64,000 nt of DNA from Streptomyces sp. NRRL WC-3618 (GTDB lineage: Bacteria; Actinomycetota; Actinomycetes; Streptomycetales; Streptomycetaceae), in assembly GCF_001280005.1 (NCBI RefSeq), contig NZ_LGDW01000028.1, positions 62,001 to 126,000 of the forward strand. The letters are read 5' to 3'. The translations under genes and the position numbers were made by a program. The number at the start of each line of letters is the position of its first letter. Positions within the stretch are counted from its first letter, which is position 1. The notes beneath the pieces are model-generated. The model was not told the DNA's origin. It did not search any database and worked only from the letters and a program-made list of their open reading frames with translations. Positions 25,035 to 34,379 of the stretch are shown one piece after another.

Positions 25035-25080
25035 GCGCCCCAAAGGGGCGCGGGGAACTGCGCGACCAGCCACGACGCAC
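25035..25080. repeat. Dispersed Streptomyces GC-rich repeat with hairpin
   Basis: GCGCCCC-AAA-GGGGCGC hairpin followed by GGGGAACTGCGCGACCAGCC, the same element as at 13351. It lies between the binding-protein gene and the oxidoreductase gene and may attenuate transcription inside the cluster. Confidence 0.75.
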
Positions 25081-25129
25081 CCGCAGCCGACCACTGGATC
25101 ACCCCCACCACCACGAGGAGGACCTCCGC

Positions 25130-26350
25130 ATGGCACAGCCGCAGGCAGACGCCGCCGAGGCGGACACGCCGGCACTGGGCGTCGGCATGGTCGGATACGC
25201 CTTCATGGGCGCAGCCCACTCCCAGGGCTGGCGCACTGTGGGCCACGTCTTCGACCTGCCCAGGCGCCCGGCACTCGCCGCGATCTGCGGCCGGGACGCC
25301 GGCGCCGTCCGAGCGGCAGCGAAAAAGCACGGCTGGGCGGCGGCCGAGACCGACTGGCGTGCCCTGATCGAACGGGACGACGTCGACCTCGTCGACATCT
25401 GCACCCCCGGCGACAGCCACGCCGAGATCGCCCTCGCCGCCCTCGCCGCGGGCAAGCACGTACTGTGCGAGAAGCCCCTCGCGAACACCGTCGAGGAAGC
25501 CGAGGCGATGACGGCGGCGGCCGAAGAGGCGGAGCGGCGCGGCCAGTTGGCGATGGTCGGTTTCAACTACCGTCGGCTGCCCGCCACCGCGCTCGCCCGT
25601 TCCATGGTCGCCGAGGGCAGGCTGGGCCGCCTGCGGCACGTACGGGTGACGTACCTTCAGGACTGGCTGGTCGACCCGGGGTTCCCGCTCACCTGGCGGC
25701 TGCGCAAGGAGGCGGCCGGGTCGGGCGCGCTCGGCGACCTGGGCGCCCACATCGTCGACCTCGCCCAGTACCTCGTGGGCGAACCGCTCGCCGGAGTCTC
25801 CGCCCTCACCGAAACCTTCGTACGGGAACGCCCGTTGCCCGGCGGCCCGACCAGTGGCCTGAGCGCCGCGGCGGCCTCCGGCACCGGACAGGTCACCGTG
25901 GACGACGCCGCCGTCTTCACCGGCCGCTTCGCCTCGGGCGCCCTCGCCTCCTTCGAGGCCACCCGGTACGCGACCGGCCGCAAGAACGCCCTGCGCATCG
26001 AACTCAACGGTGAACAGGGCTCGTTGGCCTTCGACCTGGAACGCCTCAACGAACTCGAGTTCCACGCCGGCACCGAACCCGGCACCCACGCGGGCTTCCG
26101 GCGCATCCTCGTCACCGAACCCGACCACCCCTACCTGGAGGCATGGTGGCCGCCGGGCCACGGCCTCGGTTACGAGCACTCCTTCATCCACCAGGCCCGC
26201 GACCTCGTCCACGCGATCGCGGCGGGCAGCAGGCCCCGCCCCTCCTTCGCGGACGGCCTCCAGGTGCAGCGGGTCCTGGCGGCGGTCGAGGAGAGCGCGG
26301 AGAAGAACTCCGTCTACACGCCCATCGCTGTCCCGTCCACATCGGTCTGA
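25130..26350 (+). CDS. Gfo/Idh/MocA-family NAD(P)-dependent sugar oxidoreductase
   Basis: 406 aa from the ATG at 25130 with GAGGAGG about eight bases upstream. The Rossmann start is VGMVGYAFMGAAHSQGW; the conserved catalytic-Lys motif of the family is CEKPLANT (EKP), followed by GFNYRRLPA and GSGALGDLGAHIVDLAQYLV, which carries the usual active-site Asp and His. Members oxidise or reduce a sugar hydroxyl, often C3, with NAD(P)(H). It is 15 bp ahead of an isomerase/epimerase gene and downstream of the importer. A role in making or consuming a 3-keto sugar is my inference from context. Confidence 0.92.
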   Translation: MAQPQADAAEADTPALGVGMVGYAFMGAAHSQGWRTVGHVFDLPRRPALAAICGRDAGAVRAAAKKHGWAAAETDWRALIERDDVDLVDICTPGDSHAEIALAALAAGKHVLCEKPLANTVEEAEAMTAAAEEAERRGQLAMVGFNYRRLPATALARSMVAEGRLGRLRHVRVTYLQDWLVDPGFPLTWRLRKEAAGSGALGDLGAHIVDLAQYLVGEPLAGVSALTETFVRERPLPGGPTSGLSAAAASGTGQVTVDDAAVFTGRFASGALASFEATRYATGRKNALRIELNGEQGSLAFDLERLNELEFHAGTEPGTHAGFRRILVTEPDHPYLEAWWPPGHGLGYEHSFIHQARDLVHAIAAGSRPRPSFADGLQVQRVLAAVEESAEKNSVYTPIAVPSTSV

Positions 26351-26365
26351 GGAGGCTCGACGACA

Positions 26366-27370
26366 ATGTCACGCGACTTCACACTCTTCACCGGCCAGTG
26401 GGCCGACCTGCCTCTCGAAGAGGTCTGCCGCCTCGCCCGTGACTTCGGCTACGACGGACTCGAACTCGCCTGCTGGGGCGACCACTTCGAGGTCGACAAG
26501 GCCCTCGCCGACCCCTCCTATCTGGCGGGCCGCCACCAGCTCCTCGACAAGTACGGCCTCAAGTGCTGGGCGATCTCCAACCACCTGGTCGGCCAGGCCG
26601 TCTGCGACGCCATCATCGACGAACGGCATCAGGCGATTCTGCCCGCCCGTATCTGGGGCGACGGCGACGCGGAGGGCGTACGGCGGCGGGCGGCGGCCGA
26701 GATCGCCGACACCGCGCGGGCCGCCGCCGCTTTCGGCGTCGACACCGTCATCGGCTTCACGGGCTCCGCGATCTGGCACCTGGTAGCGATGTTCCCGCCG
26801 GCCCCCGAATCGATGATCGACCGCGGCTACCAGGACTTCGCCGACCGCTGGAACCCGATCCTCGACGTCTTCGACGCCCAGGGCGTGCGGTTCGCCCACG
26901 AGGTCCACCCGAGCGAGATCGCCTACGACTACTGGACAACTCAGCGCGCACTGGCGGCCGTTGACCACCGTCCCGCTTTCGGCCTGAACTTCGACCCCTC
27001 CCACTTCGTGTGGCAGGACCTCGACCCGGTCGGCTTCCTGTGGGACTTCCGCGACCGGATCTACCACGTCGACTGCAAGGAGGCCCGCAAGCGGCTCGAC
27101 GGCCGCAACGGCCGCCTCGGTTCACATCTGCCCTGGGGCGACCCGCGCCGCGGCTGGGACTTCGTGTCGGCCGGCCACGGCGACGTCCCCTGGGAGGACG
27201 TCTTCCGCATGCTGCGCTCCATCGACTACCAGGGCCCCATCTCCGTGGAGTGGGAGGACGCCGGCATGGACCGGCTCCAGGGCGCCCCCGAGGCACTGAC
27301 CCGCCTCAAGGCGTACGACTTCGACCCGCCGTCGGCCTCGTTCGACGCGGCGTTCGGCAGCAACGACTGA
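26366..27370 (+). CDS. Sugar phosphate isomerase/epimerase (xylose isomerase-like TIM barrel)
   Basis: 334 aa with GAGGAGG just upstream. The AP_endonuc_2/IolE-like fold shows [66 protein letters not shown] and ISVEWEDAG; the Glu, Asp, His and Glu residues in these stretches are the expected metal ligands. Relatives isomerise, epimerise or dehydrate keto sugars. It follows the Gfo/Idh/MocA gene by 15 bp and probably acts on its product in the cytoplasm. Confidence 0.92.
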   Translation: MSRDFTLFTGQWADLPLEEVCRLARDFGYDGLELACWGDHFEVDKALADPSYLAGRHQLLDKYGLKCWAISNHLVGQAVCDAIIDERHQAILPARIWGDGDAEGVRRRAAAEIADTARAAAAFGVDTVIGFTGSAIWHLVAMFPPAPESMIDRGYQDFADRWNPILDVFDAQGVRFAHEVHPSEIAYDYWTTQRALAAVDHRPAFGLNFDPSHFVWQDLDPVGFLWDFRDRIYHVDCKEARKRLDGRNGRLGSHLPWGDPRRGWDFVSAGHGDVPWEDVFRMLRSIDYQGPISVEWEDAGMDRLQGAPEALTRLKAYDFDPPSASFDAAFGSND

Positions 27371-27491
27371 GCCGTTTCCGGCTGTTCCGCTTCCGACTGT
27401 TCCGGGGTGACGGCGCACCCCGGCGTATCGCACCCGCAGGTACCACGAGCCGCACCCGCATGTACCACGAGCTTTCGTTCTGGAGGCATTC

Positions 27492-29987
27492 GTGCACGCC
27501 AAGATCAGCACCACCCGCACCGGTAGAAACAAGAGCCGCAGACGACACCCCGGATTCCGCAGAGCGCTCGCCCTGATCACGGGCGCTCTGCTCGCCGGAG
27601 CGTCCCTGACCCTGGTCGCGCCCCAGGCCGGCGCAGCCGTCGCCGAGCCCGCCGCGGTCGAGGACTTCCAGCAGGTCACCCTCGCCAAGGGCGAACCGGA
27701 GGTCGGCGAGCCCATGTCGCTCGCCGTCCTCCCCGACCGCTCGGTCCTGCACACCTCACGCGACGGCGAACTCCGCATCACCGACGCCGCCGGAAACACC
27801 CGGCTCGCCGGCCAGCTCGACGTCTACTCCCACGACGAAGAGGGCCTCCAAGGCATCGGCGTGGACCCGCAGTTCAGCTCCAACCGCTTCATCTACCTTT
27901 ACTACGCACCCCCGTTGAACACCCCGGCGGGCGACGCCCCCGAGACGGGCACCGCGGCCGACTTCGCGCCCTTCGACGGCGTCAACCGGCTCTCCCGGTT
28001 CGTCCTCAACGCCGACGGCACCCTCGACAACGCCAGCGAGAAGAAGATCCTCGACGTGCCGGCCTCGCGCGGCCTGTGCTGCCATGTCGGCGGCGACATC
28101 GACTTCGACGCGGCGGGCAACCTGTACCTGTCGACGGGCGACGACACCAACCCCTTCCAGTCCGACGGCTTCACCCCCATCGACGAGCGCGCGAACCGTA
28201 ACCCGGCCTTCGACGCCCAGCGTTCGGCCGGCAACACCAACGACCTGCGCGGCAAGATCCTGCGCGTCAAGGTCAACGCCGACGGCTCGTACTCCGTCCC
28301 GGACGGCAACCTGTTCGCCCCCGGCACGGACCGGACGCGCCCCGAGATCTACGCGATGGGCTTCCGCAACCCGTTCCGCTTCAGCGTCGACAAGGCGACC
28401 GGCATCCTCTACATCGGCGAGTACGGCCCCGACGCGGGCGCCGCCGACCCGGCCCGAGGACCCGCGGGCCAGGTCGAGTTCGCCCGCGTCACCGGCCCCG
28501 GCAACTTCGGCTGGCCGTACTGCACCGGCGCCAACGACCCCTACGTGGACTACGACTTCGCGACCAAGGCCTCGGGCGCCGCCTTCGACTGCGCCGCCCC
28601 CAGGAACACCTCGCCCCACAACACCGGCCTGACCGACCTTCCCCCGGCGCAGCCCGCCTGGATCCCCTACGACGGCGCGTCCCTACCGGAGTTCGGCGAC
28701 GGCTCCGAGTCACCGATGGGCGGGCCCGTCTACCACTACGACCCCTCGCTTGACTCCCTGGTCAAGTTCCCGGAGGCGTACGACGGCGACTTCTTCGCCG
28801 GTGAGTTCGGCCGCCAGTGGATCAAGCGGATCAGCAGCGACGCCAACGGGACCGTGCAGTCCATCAACGACATTCCGTGGACCGGCACCCAGGTGATGGA
28901 CATGGCCTTCGGGCCGGACGGCGCGCTGTACGTCCTCGACTACGGCGTCTCGTGGTTCGGCGGTGACGAGCACTCCGCCCTGTACCGCATCGAGAACGCC
29001 ACCGACGGCCACTCCCCGGTGGCCCAGGCCGCCGCGGACGTCACCTCCGGACCGGCTCCGCTGAAGGTGAAGTTCTCCTCCGCCGGCACCTCCGACCAGG
29101 ACGGCGACGCCCTCACGTACAGCTGGGACTTCGGCGACGGCACAACATCCACCTCGGCGAACCCCACCCACAAGTACAAGAAGAACGGGACGTACACGGC
29201 GACGGTGACCGTGAAGGACACCACCGGCCGCACGGGCGGTGCGAGCGTCCAGGTCGTCGTCGGCAACACCGCGCCCAAGGTGCTTCTCCAACTCCCGCAG
29301 GATGGGCAGCTGTTCGCGTTCGGCGACGCGATCCCGTTCAAGGTGAAGGTCTCCGACCGCGAGGACGGCCGGACCATCGACTGCACCAAGGTCGAGGTCA
29401 CCTTCATCCTCGGTCACGACAGCCACGGCCACCCGCAGACCTCGGCGAACGGCTGCTCCGGCACCATCCAGACCAGCGCCGACGGCGGCCACGACCCGAA
29501 CGCCAACATCTTCGGGGTCATCGACGCCCAGTACACCGACCTCGGGGGCGGCGGCCAGGCACCCCTGACCACCCATGACCAGAACGTCGTCCAGCCCACC
29601 CACCGTCAGGCGGAGCACTTCAACAACTCCTCCGGTACAGCAGTGAGTTCACGGGAATCGGCGAGCGGCGGCAAGACGGTCGGCGACATCGACAACGGTG
29701 ACTGGATCGCCTTCAAGCCGTACGTCCTGAGCAACGCCACGTCGCTCACGGCACGCGTCGCCTCGGCCGGCGCGGGCGGCAAGCTGGAGGTCCGCGCGGG
29801 TTCCCCGACCGGCAGGGTGCTGGGCCGCGCGACCGTACCGGCGACCGGCGGCTGGGACACCTACCAGGACGTCACCGCGAGCCTGTCCCACGCCCCGCAT
29901 CGCACGACGACGCTCTACCTGGTCTTCAAGGGAGCGGCGAGCGGTGATCTGTACGAGGTGGACGACTTCGCCTTCACCACCGGCTGA
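27492..29987 (+). CDS. Secreted glucose/sorbosone dehydrogenase-like propeller with PKD and C-terminal carbohydrate-binding-type domain
   Basis: 831 aa from a GTG at 27492 with GGAGG five bases before. A long signal peptide (about 1-50, basic start, ending PQAGAAV) is followed by a six-bladed GSDH propeller (about 60-500) with EEGLQGIGVDPQFSSNRFIY, GGDIDFDAAGNLYLSTGDD, RPEIYAMGFRNPFRFSVD and IGEYGPDAG, the PQQ-enzyme family pattern. A PKD domain (about 515-595, YSWDFGDGTTS) and a CBM6-like galactose-binding domain (about 700-831, VGDIDNGDWIAF) follow. It may oxidise sugars or glycosides outside the cell; whether it uses PQQ is unknown, and no PQQ genes are in the window. Confidence 0.9.
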   Translation: MHAKISTTRTGRNKSRRRHPGFRRALALITGALLAGASLTLVAPQAGAAVAEPAAVEDFQQVTLAKGEPEVGEPMSLAVLPDRSVLHTSRDGELRITDAAGNTRLAGQLDVYSHDEEGLQGIGVDPQFSSNRFIYLYYAPPLNTPAGDAPETGTAADFAPFDGVNRLSRFVLNADGTLDNASEKKILDVPASRGLCCHVGGDIDFDAAGNLYLSTGDDTNPFQSDGFTPIDERANRNPAFDAQRSAGNTNDLRGKILRVKVNADGSYSVPDGNLFAPGTDRTRPEIYAMGFRNPFRFSVDKATGILYIGEYGPDAGAADPARGPAGQVEFARVTGPGNFGWPYCTGANDPYVDYDFATKASGAAFDCAAPRNTSPHNTGLTDLPPAQPAWIPYDGASLPEFGDGSESPMGGPVYHYDPSLDSLVKFPEAYDGDFFAGEFGRQWIKRISSDANGTVQSINDIPWTGTQVMDMAFGPDGALYVLDYGVSWFGGDEHSALYRIENATDGHSPVAQAAADVTSGPAPLKVKFSSAGTSDQDGDALTYSWDFGDGTTSTSANPTHKYKKNGTYTATVTVKDTTGRTGGASVQVVVGNTAPKVLLQLPQDGQLFAFGDAIPFKVKVSDREDGRTIDCTKVEVTFILGHDSHGHPQTSANGCSGTIQTSADGGHDPNANIFGVIDAQYTDLGGGGQAPLTTHDQNVVQPTHRQAEHFNNSSGTAVSSRESASGGKTVGDIDNGDWIAFKPYVLSNATSLTARVASAGAGGKLEVRAGSPTGRVLGRATVPATGGWDTYQDVTASLSHAPHRTTTLYLVFKGAASGDLYEVDDFAFTTG

Positions 29988-29999
29988 GGGGAGCGCGCC

Positions 30000-31376
30000 A
30001 TGCGATCAACGGGACGAACAGGGTTAACTGTCACCGCTGTTGTGGGCACGGCTCTGCTCCTCGGAGGCATGTCGACCCCGGCCGCCTCCAAGCCCGCCCC
30101 ACGGCACACCGACCGGGTGCTGGTCTTCTCCAAGACGGCGGCCTTCCGCCACGACTCCATCCCCGACGGCATCACGGCACTCAAGGAGCTCGGTGCGAGC
30201 GCTGGTTTCAGGGTCGACGCGACGGAGGACGCGGCGGCGTTCACCCCGAAGAACCTCCGCCGGTACGCAGCCGTCGTCTTCCTCTCGACGACCGGCGATG
30301 TACTGACGGACGGTCAACAAGGGGCGTTCGAGGGCTACATCCACCATGGCGGCGGCTATGTGGGCATCCACGCGGCGGCGGACACCGAGTACGACTGGGC
30401 GTTCTACGGCGGCCTGGTCGGCGCCTACTTCCAGGGCCACCCGGCGATCCAGCCGGCCCGGACGCAGGTGGAGGACCGCGCCCACCCGGCGACCTCGGGC
30501 CTGGGCACGGAGTGGAACCGTACCGACGAGTGGTACAACTACCGCTCCAATCCCCGCAGTTCGGTGCACGTCCTGGCCTCCCTCGACGAGTCGTCCTACA
30601 CCGGCGGCACGATGAACGGCGACCACCCGATCGCCTGGTGCCAGAACTACGCGGGCGGCCGCTCCTTCTACACCGGCGTCGGCCACCTGTCGTCCGCGTA
30701 CGCCGAACCGGCGCTCAGACAGCACCTGTTGGGCGGTCTGCGCTGGGCCACCGGCAGGGCACAGGCGGACTGCCGCCCGGAGAACGGCTACCAGTCTCTC
30801 TTCGACGGCACCTCGCGGGACGGGTGGAAACAAGCGGGCCCCGGCACCTTCACCGTCTCCGACGACGGCACGCTGACGTCGTCCGGCGGCATGGGCCTGC
30901 TCTGGTACGCCGGCCGGAGCTTCGGCGCCTACTCGCTGAAGCTCGACTGGAAGGCCCGCGGAGACGACAACTCCGGTGTGTTCGTGGGCTTCCCGCCCTC
31001 GGACGACCCGTGGTCGGCGGTCGACAAGGGCTACGAGATCCAGATCGACGCGACCGACACCCCCGACCGCACCACCGGGGCCGTGTACGGCTTCCGTTCC
31101 GCCGACCTGAAGAAGCGCGACCGCGCGCTGAATCCGCCGGGGGAGTGGAACACGTACGAGATCCGCGTGGAGGGCGAACGCCTCCGCGTCTGGCTCAACG
31201 GCGTACGGATCAACGATTTCACCAACACCGATCCGGCCCGCAGCCTGCGGGATGGCCACATCGGCATCCAGAACCACGGAGCCGACGACCAGGTGTCCTT
31301 CCGGGACATCCGCATCAAGGGACTCCCCGCGAACGCACCGGCGAGCCCGGCCGCCACGGCCGCCACGGGCCACTGA
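30000..31376 (+). CDS. Secreted ThuA-DUF1080 (3-keto-disaccharide hydrolase-like) fusion protein
   Basis: 458 aa, 12 bp after the previous gene. Signal peptide about 1-30. A ThuA-like glutamine-amidotransferase-fold domain (about 36-255) has VLVFSKTAAFRHDSIPDGI, GGGYVGIHAAADTEYDW, HPIAWCQNYAGGRSFYTGVG. A DUF1080 domain (about 265-440) has SLFDGTSRDGWKQAG, DDNSGVFVGFP, GYEIQID and GEWNTYEIRVEGERLRVWLN. DUF1080 proteins include enzymes that cleave 3-keto-glycosides, and ThuA is linked to trehalose utilisation. With the secreted dehydrogenase it suggests oxidation followed by cleavage of disaccharides or glycosides outside the cell. Confidence 0.92.
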   Translation: MRSTGRTGLTVTAVVGTALLLGGMSTPAASKPAPRHTDRVLVFSKTAAFRHDSIPDGITALKELGASAGFRVDATEDAAAFTPKNLRRYAAVVFLSTTGDVLTDGQQGAFEGYIHHGGGYVGIHAAADTEYDWAFYGGLVGAYFQGHPAIQPARTQVEDRAHPATSGLGTEWNRTDEWYNYRSNPRSSVHVLASLDESSYTGGTMNGDHPIAWCQNYAGGRSFYTGVGHLSSAYAEPALRQHLLGGLRWATGRAQADCRPENGYQSLFDGTSRDGWKQAGPGTFTVSDDGTLTSSGGMGLLWYAGRSFGAYSLKLDWKARGDDNSGVFVGFPPSDDPWSAVDKGYEIQIDATDTPDRTTGAVYGFRSADLKKRDRALNPPGEWNTYEIRVEGERLRVWLNGVRINDFTNTDPARSLRDGHIGIQNHGADDQVSFRDIRIKGLPANAPASPAATAATGH

Positions 31377-31474
31377 GCGGCGACGGGCGGAGGACGCCGG
31401 ACCTCCGCCCGCCGCCTTCCCCTCCCCCCCCGTTCCCTTGCCACGCCTCCCCCTCGGCCGAAGGGAGCACCCCC

Positions 31475-31567
31475 ATGACCCAGCCCCACCCCGGCCCAGG
31501 CACCCCGACGTCCGACAGCCCCCTCTCCCGCCGCGAGGGCGACTCCGTCCCGCGCGGCGGGGAGTGA
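31475..31567 (+). CDS. 30-codon mini-ORF ahead of the EboE-like gene
   Basis: ATG at 31475 with GAAGGGAG upstream, product MTQPHPGPGTPTSDSPLSRR plus ten residues, stopping 3 bp before the EboE-like start. The strong ribosome site and tight junction suggest a real translated leader or the surviving front of a larger deleted gene. It is Pro/Ser-rich without family character. Confidence 0.4.
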   Translation: MTQPHPGPGTPTSDSPLSRREGDSVPRGGE

Positions 31568-31570
31568 CCG

Positions 31571-32740
31571 ATGCGCTTCCGCCACCCGGACGGCTCCCTC
31601 GTCCACCTCGCCTACTGCACCAACGTCCACCCTGCCGAAACCGTCAACGGCGTTCTCGCCCAACTCCGCGACCACTGCGAACCCGTACGCCGACGCCTCG
31701 GCCGCGACCGCCTCGGCATCGGCCTGTGGCTGGCCAGGGACGCGGCCCGCGCCCTGGTCATCGACCCCGCCGCCCTGCGCGGCCTGCGCGGCGAACTCGA
31801 CCGGCGCGGCCTCGAAGTCGTCACCCTCAACGGCTTCCTCTACGACGGCTACGGCGCCGAAGAGGTCAAGTACCGCGTCTACAAGCCGGACTGGGCCGAC
31901 CCCGAGCGGCTCACCCACACCACCGACCTGGCCCGGGTACTCGCCGGTCTCCTCCCCGACGACGTCACCGAAGGCAGCATCTCCACCCTGCCGCTCGCCT
32001 GGCGCACCCCCTACGACGACGAGCGCGCGACCACCGCCCTGACCGCCCTGGTCACCCTCGCGGAACGCCTCGACGCCCTCGCCGAACTCACCGGCCGCTC
32101 CATTCGTATCGGCCTGGAACCGGAACCCGGCTGCACCCTCGAGACCACCGCAGACGCCATCGCCCCGCTCAGCAAGATCGGCCACCACCGCATCGGCGTC
32201 TGCGTCGACACCTGCCACCTCGCCACTTCCTTCGAAGATCCGCACACCGCCCTGGACGCGCTCACCCAGGCCCGCGTCCCCGTCGTCAAGTCCCAGCTCT
32301 CGGCCGCCCTGCACGCCGAACACCCCCATCTCCCCGAAGTCCGCGAGGCGCTCGCCGCCTTCGACGAACCCCGCTTCCTGCACCAGACCCGCACGGCCAC
32401 CGCCGCCGGCCTGCGCGGCACGGACGACCTGGGCGAGGCCCTCCACGGCGACGCCCTGCCCGACGCCTCCCCATGGCGCGCCCACTTCCACGTCCCGCTC
32501 CACGCGGCCCCCGCCGCACCCCTCACCTCCACGCTCCCCGTCCTCGAGTCCGCGCTGACCCGGCTCGTCGGCGGCCCGCACCCCCTCACCCGGCACCTGG
32601 AGGTCGAGACCTACACCTGGCGGGCCCTCCCGCCCGCACTACGGCCCCGCGCCCGCGCCCGGCTCGCCGACGGCATCGCCGCCGAACTCGCCCTCACCCG
32701 CGACCTGTTGACCGACCTGGGCCTGAAGGAACTGCCATGA
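31571..32740 (+). CDS. EboE-like TIM-barrel protein (metabolite traffic/sugar isomerase-like)
   Basis: 389 aa. The start MRFRHPDGSLVHLAYCTNVH, the WLARDAAR and TLNGFLYDGYGAEEVKYRVY stretches, and IGLEPEPGCTLETT with VCVDTCHLATSFE are those of EboE, a TIM-barrel protein of bacterial ebo operons, which are implicated in moving or modifying secondary metabolites. In the ebo operons I remember it sits beside EboA, a TatD-like hydrolase, a UbiA-like prenyltransferase and a phosphatase; none of these is here. Instead it is framed by two mini-ORFs with stop-start overlaps. Here it may serve sugar isomerisation like its neighbours. Confidence 0.85.
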   Translation: MRFRHPDGSLVHLAYCTNVHPAETVNGVLAQLRDHCEPVRRRLGRDRLGIGLWLARDAARALVIDPAALRGLRGELDRRGLEVVTLNGFLYDGYGAEEVKYRVYKPDWADPERLTHTTDLARVLAGLLPDDVTEGSISTLPLAWRTPYDDERATTALTALVTLAERLDALAELTGRSIRIGLEPEPGCTLETTADAIAPLSKIGHHRIGVCVDTCHLATSFEDPHTALDALTQARVPVVKSQLSAALHAEHPHLPEVREALAAFDEPRFLHQTRTATAAGLRGTDDLGEALHGDALPDASPWRAHFHVPLHAAPAAPLTSTLPVLESALTRLVGGPHPLTRHLEVETYTWRALPPALRPRARARLADGIAAELALTRDLLTDLGLKELP

Positions 32741-32790
32741 GTCCCCGCCCGCCCACGAAGCCCCGACATCCAGAGGAGTTCCAGGCATGA
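32737..32790 (+). CDS. 17-codon coupling mini-ORF
   Basis: An ATGA overlap links the EboE-like stop to this ORF (MSPRPPTKPRHPEEFQA), and a second ATGA overlap links its stop to the exported isomerase gene at 32787. AGAGGAG for the downstream gene lies inside it. It could be a coupling device or the joined ends of a deleted gene. Confidence 0.4.
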   Translation: MSPRPPTKPRHPEEFQA

Positions 32791-33821
32791 GCCGCACCCA
32801 CCACACGGACCCCGAACTCACCCACCGCCTCAGCAGACGAAACATGCTCGGTGTGGCCGCCGGCGCGACCGCCGCCGCGCTGCTGGGCGCAGCGGCCGCC
32901 CCTGCCGGGGCCGCCACCGCGACGGCTGCCCTTGGCCGGGGCCGGCCCGTCCTGCCGCCCGGCCGGCTCGGCATCCAGCTGTACAGCGTGCGCGACAAGG
33001 TCTCCACGCTGGGCTTCGCACCCGTCTTCGCCGAGCTGAGGAAGTACGGCTACGACGAGGTCGAGTTCGCCGGATACACCCAGGGCTCGGCGGGCCCCAT
33101 CACCCTCGCCCAGCTCAGGCGACTGGCGCGCGACAACGGCCTGAACCCGATCGGCAGCCACGTCGGCTACTACGCCGACGACCCGAACGCGTACACCTTC
33201 GCGCAGAACCTCGACAAGGTTCTCGACGACGCCCAGGCCCTCGGCCTCAAGCACATCGGCACCGCCTCCGGGCCGTTTCGCTATGGCTCCACCGTCGACG
33301 CCTGGAAGCGGGCGGCGGAGGAGTTCAACACGTACGGCGCGGCGGCCAGGGCACGCGGCATGAAGTTCTACCAGCACAACCACTCCGACGAGTTCTCCTT
33401 CGCCACCGACAACCCGCGGGTCCGGCTCTACGACGTACTGCTCGCCGAGACCGATCCCGAGCTCGTGTACCTGGAGATGGACATCTTCTGGGCGTACTCG
33501 GGCCAGTTCCGCTTCTCCAAGCGCCCCGACGGCACCCCCGCGCCGTTCGAGCCGCTCGACTACATACTCAGGCAGCCCCACCGCTACCCGCTCTTCCACG
33601 TGAAGGACGGCGTGAGCGACCCGAGCAACCAGTACGGCTACCGCATGACCGACGTCGGCGACGGAGACATCGACTACCGGCGGTTCATCTCCGCCGTGAC
33701 CCGCCTGCGCGGTGAGCGTCTGGCCCACCACTGGCAGGTCGAGCACGACAACCCGACCGAGTCCTTCACCTTCGCGCGCCGCTCCAGCGCGCACCTCCAC
33801 TCGCTGCGCGAGAGGTGCTGA
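32787..33821 (+). CDS. Tat-exported sugar phosphate isomerase/epimerase-like TIM-barrel protein
   Basis: 344 aa. A twin-arginine signal (LSRRNMLGVAAGATAAALLG) is cleaved near residue 45. The TIM barrel has GIQLYSVRDKV, GYDEVEFAGYTQG, GSHVGYYADDP, YQHNHSDEF, YLEMDIFWA, YPLFHVKDG and WQVEHDNPTESF; Glu, Asp, His and Glu within these are plausible metal ligands. The AP_endonuc_2 family is usually cytoplasmic, so export is notable and puts it beside the secreted dehydrogenase and ThuA-DUF1080 proteins. It may epimerise, dehydrate or cleave keto sugars outside the membrane. Last gene of the cluster. Confidence 0.92.
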   Translation: MSRTHHTDPELTHRLSRRNMLGVAAGATAAALLGAAAAPAGAATATAALGRGRPVLPPGRLGIQLYSVRDKVSTLGFAPVFAELRKYGYDEVEFAGYTQGSAGPITLAQLRRLARDNGLNPIGSHVGYYADDPNAYTFAQNLDKVLDDAQALGLKHIGTASGPFRYGSTVDAWKRAAEEFNTYGAAARARGMKFYQHNHSDEFSFATDNPRVRLYDVLLAETDPELVYLEMDIFWAYSGQFRFSKRPDGTPAPFEPLDYILRQPHRYPLFHVKDGVSDPSNQYGYRMTDVGDGDIDYRRFISAVTRLRGERLAHHWQVEHDNPTESFTFARRSSAHLHSLRERC

Positions 33822-33880
33822 CGGCGGCCGTGCAGAGGTGAGGGGGCCCTCCCGGAACCCCGCGAGGGCCCTCACAATCG

Positions 33881-34268
33881 TTGCGGTCCTGCCGGGCGCC
33901 GCCGCCGGGCCCCGCGAGCCCGGTCGGACCGCACGTCGCCGCCGGCGCGGGTGCCGCGTCCGTCGCCGCGCTGGAGGAGCTGGGCGCGGAGGGTGAGTGC
34001 GCCCTCGCCGTCGGCGACGTGGACGGCACGGTCGCCATGAACGCCCGGCCGCACGCGAAGATCATGGAGTCGACCGGCGCCACGGTCCTCGCCGAGCCGG
34101 CCGCGCAGGTCGAGCGACGGGTCGCGCTGGTACTGCACGCCGGTCGCCCGGCAGTCCGGACAGCAGTGGTGGATCGAGCACCGTGAGCTGATCGCGGCGA
34201 TCGCCGACGGCGACGAGCGGTGCGCGACGGAGACCGAGGCAGCCGCGAGCGAGCGCCGGGCGCCCCGT
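33881..34268 (+). pseudogene. GntR-family (FCD domain) regulator remnant, frameshifted
   Basis: One frame gives ALEELGAEGECALAVGDVDG, NARPHAKIMESTG and EPAAQVERRV, matching the FCD effector domain of GntR regulators. After a frameshift near 34123 the match continues as RWYCTPVARQSGQQWWIEHR then ELIAAIADGDERCATE, the typical FCD end. The N-terminal HTH and the true start are missing. It is a dead fragment between the sugar cluster, which it may once have served, and the tRNA. Confidence 0.8.
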
Positions 34269-34338
34269 AGTCGTGCGGTCGCTCTGGGTGAGAGATATGC
34301 AGGTGAAAGCCACTCCGAAAGCTTGGTATTGTTGGTCG

Positions 34339-34371
34339 TGCCGCTGCGGGGAACACCCCCGCGAAGCGGCA
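34339..34371. other. Hairpin immediately upstream of tRNA-Leu
   Basis: TGCCGCT...GCGGGG-AACA-CCCCCGC...AGCGGCA folds into a near-complete stem that ends 8 bp before the mature tRNA. It could be a terminator of the old upstream transcript or part of tRNA 5' processing. Confidence 0.5.
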
Positions 34372-34379
34372 GACACCTT

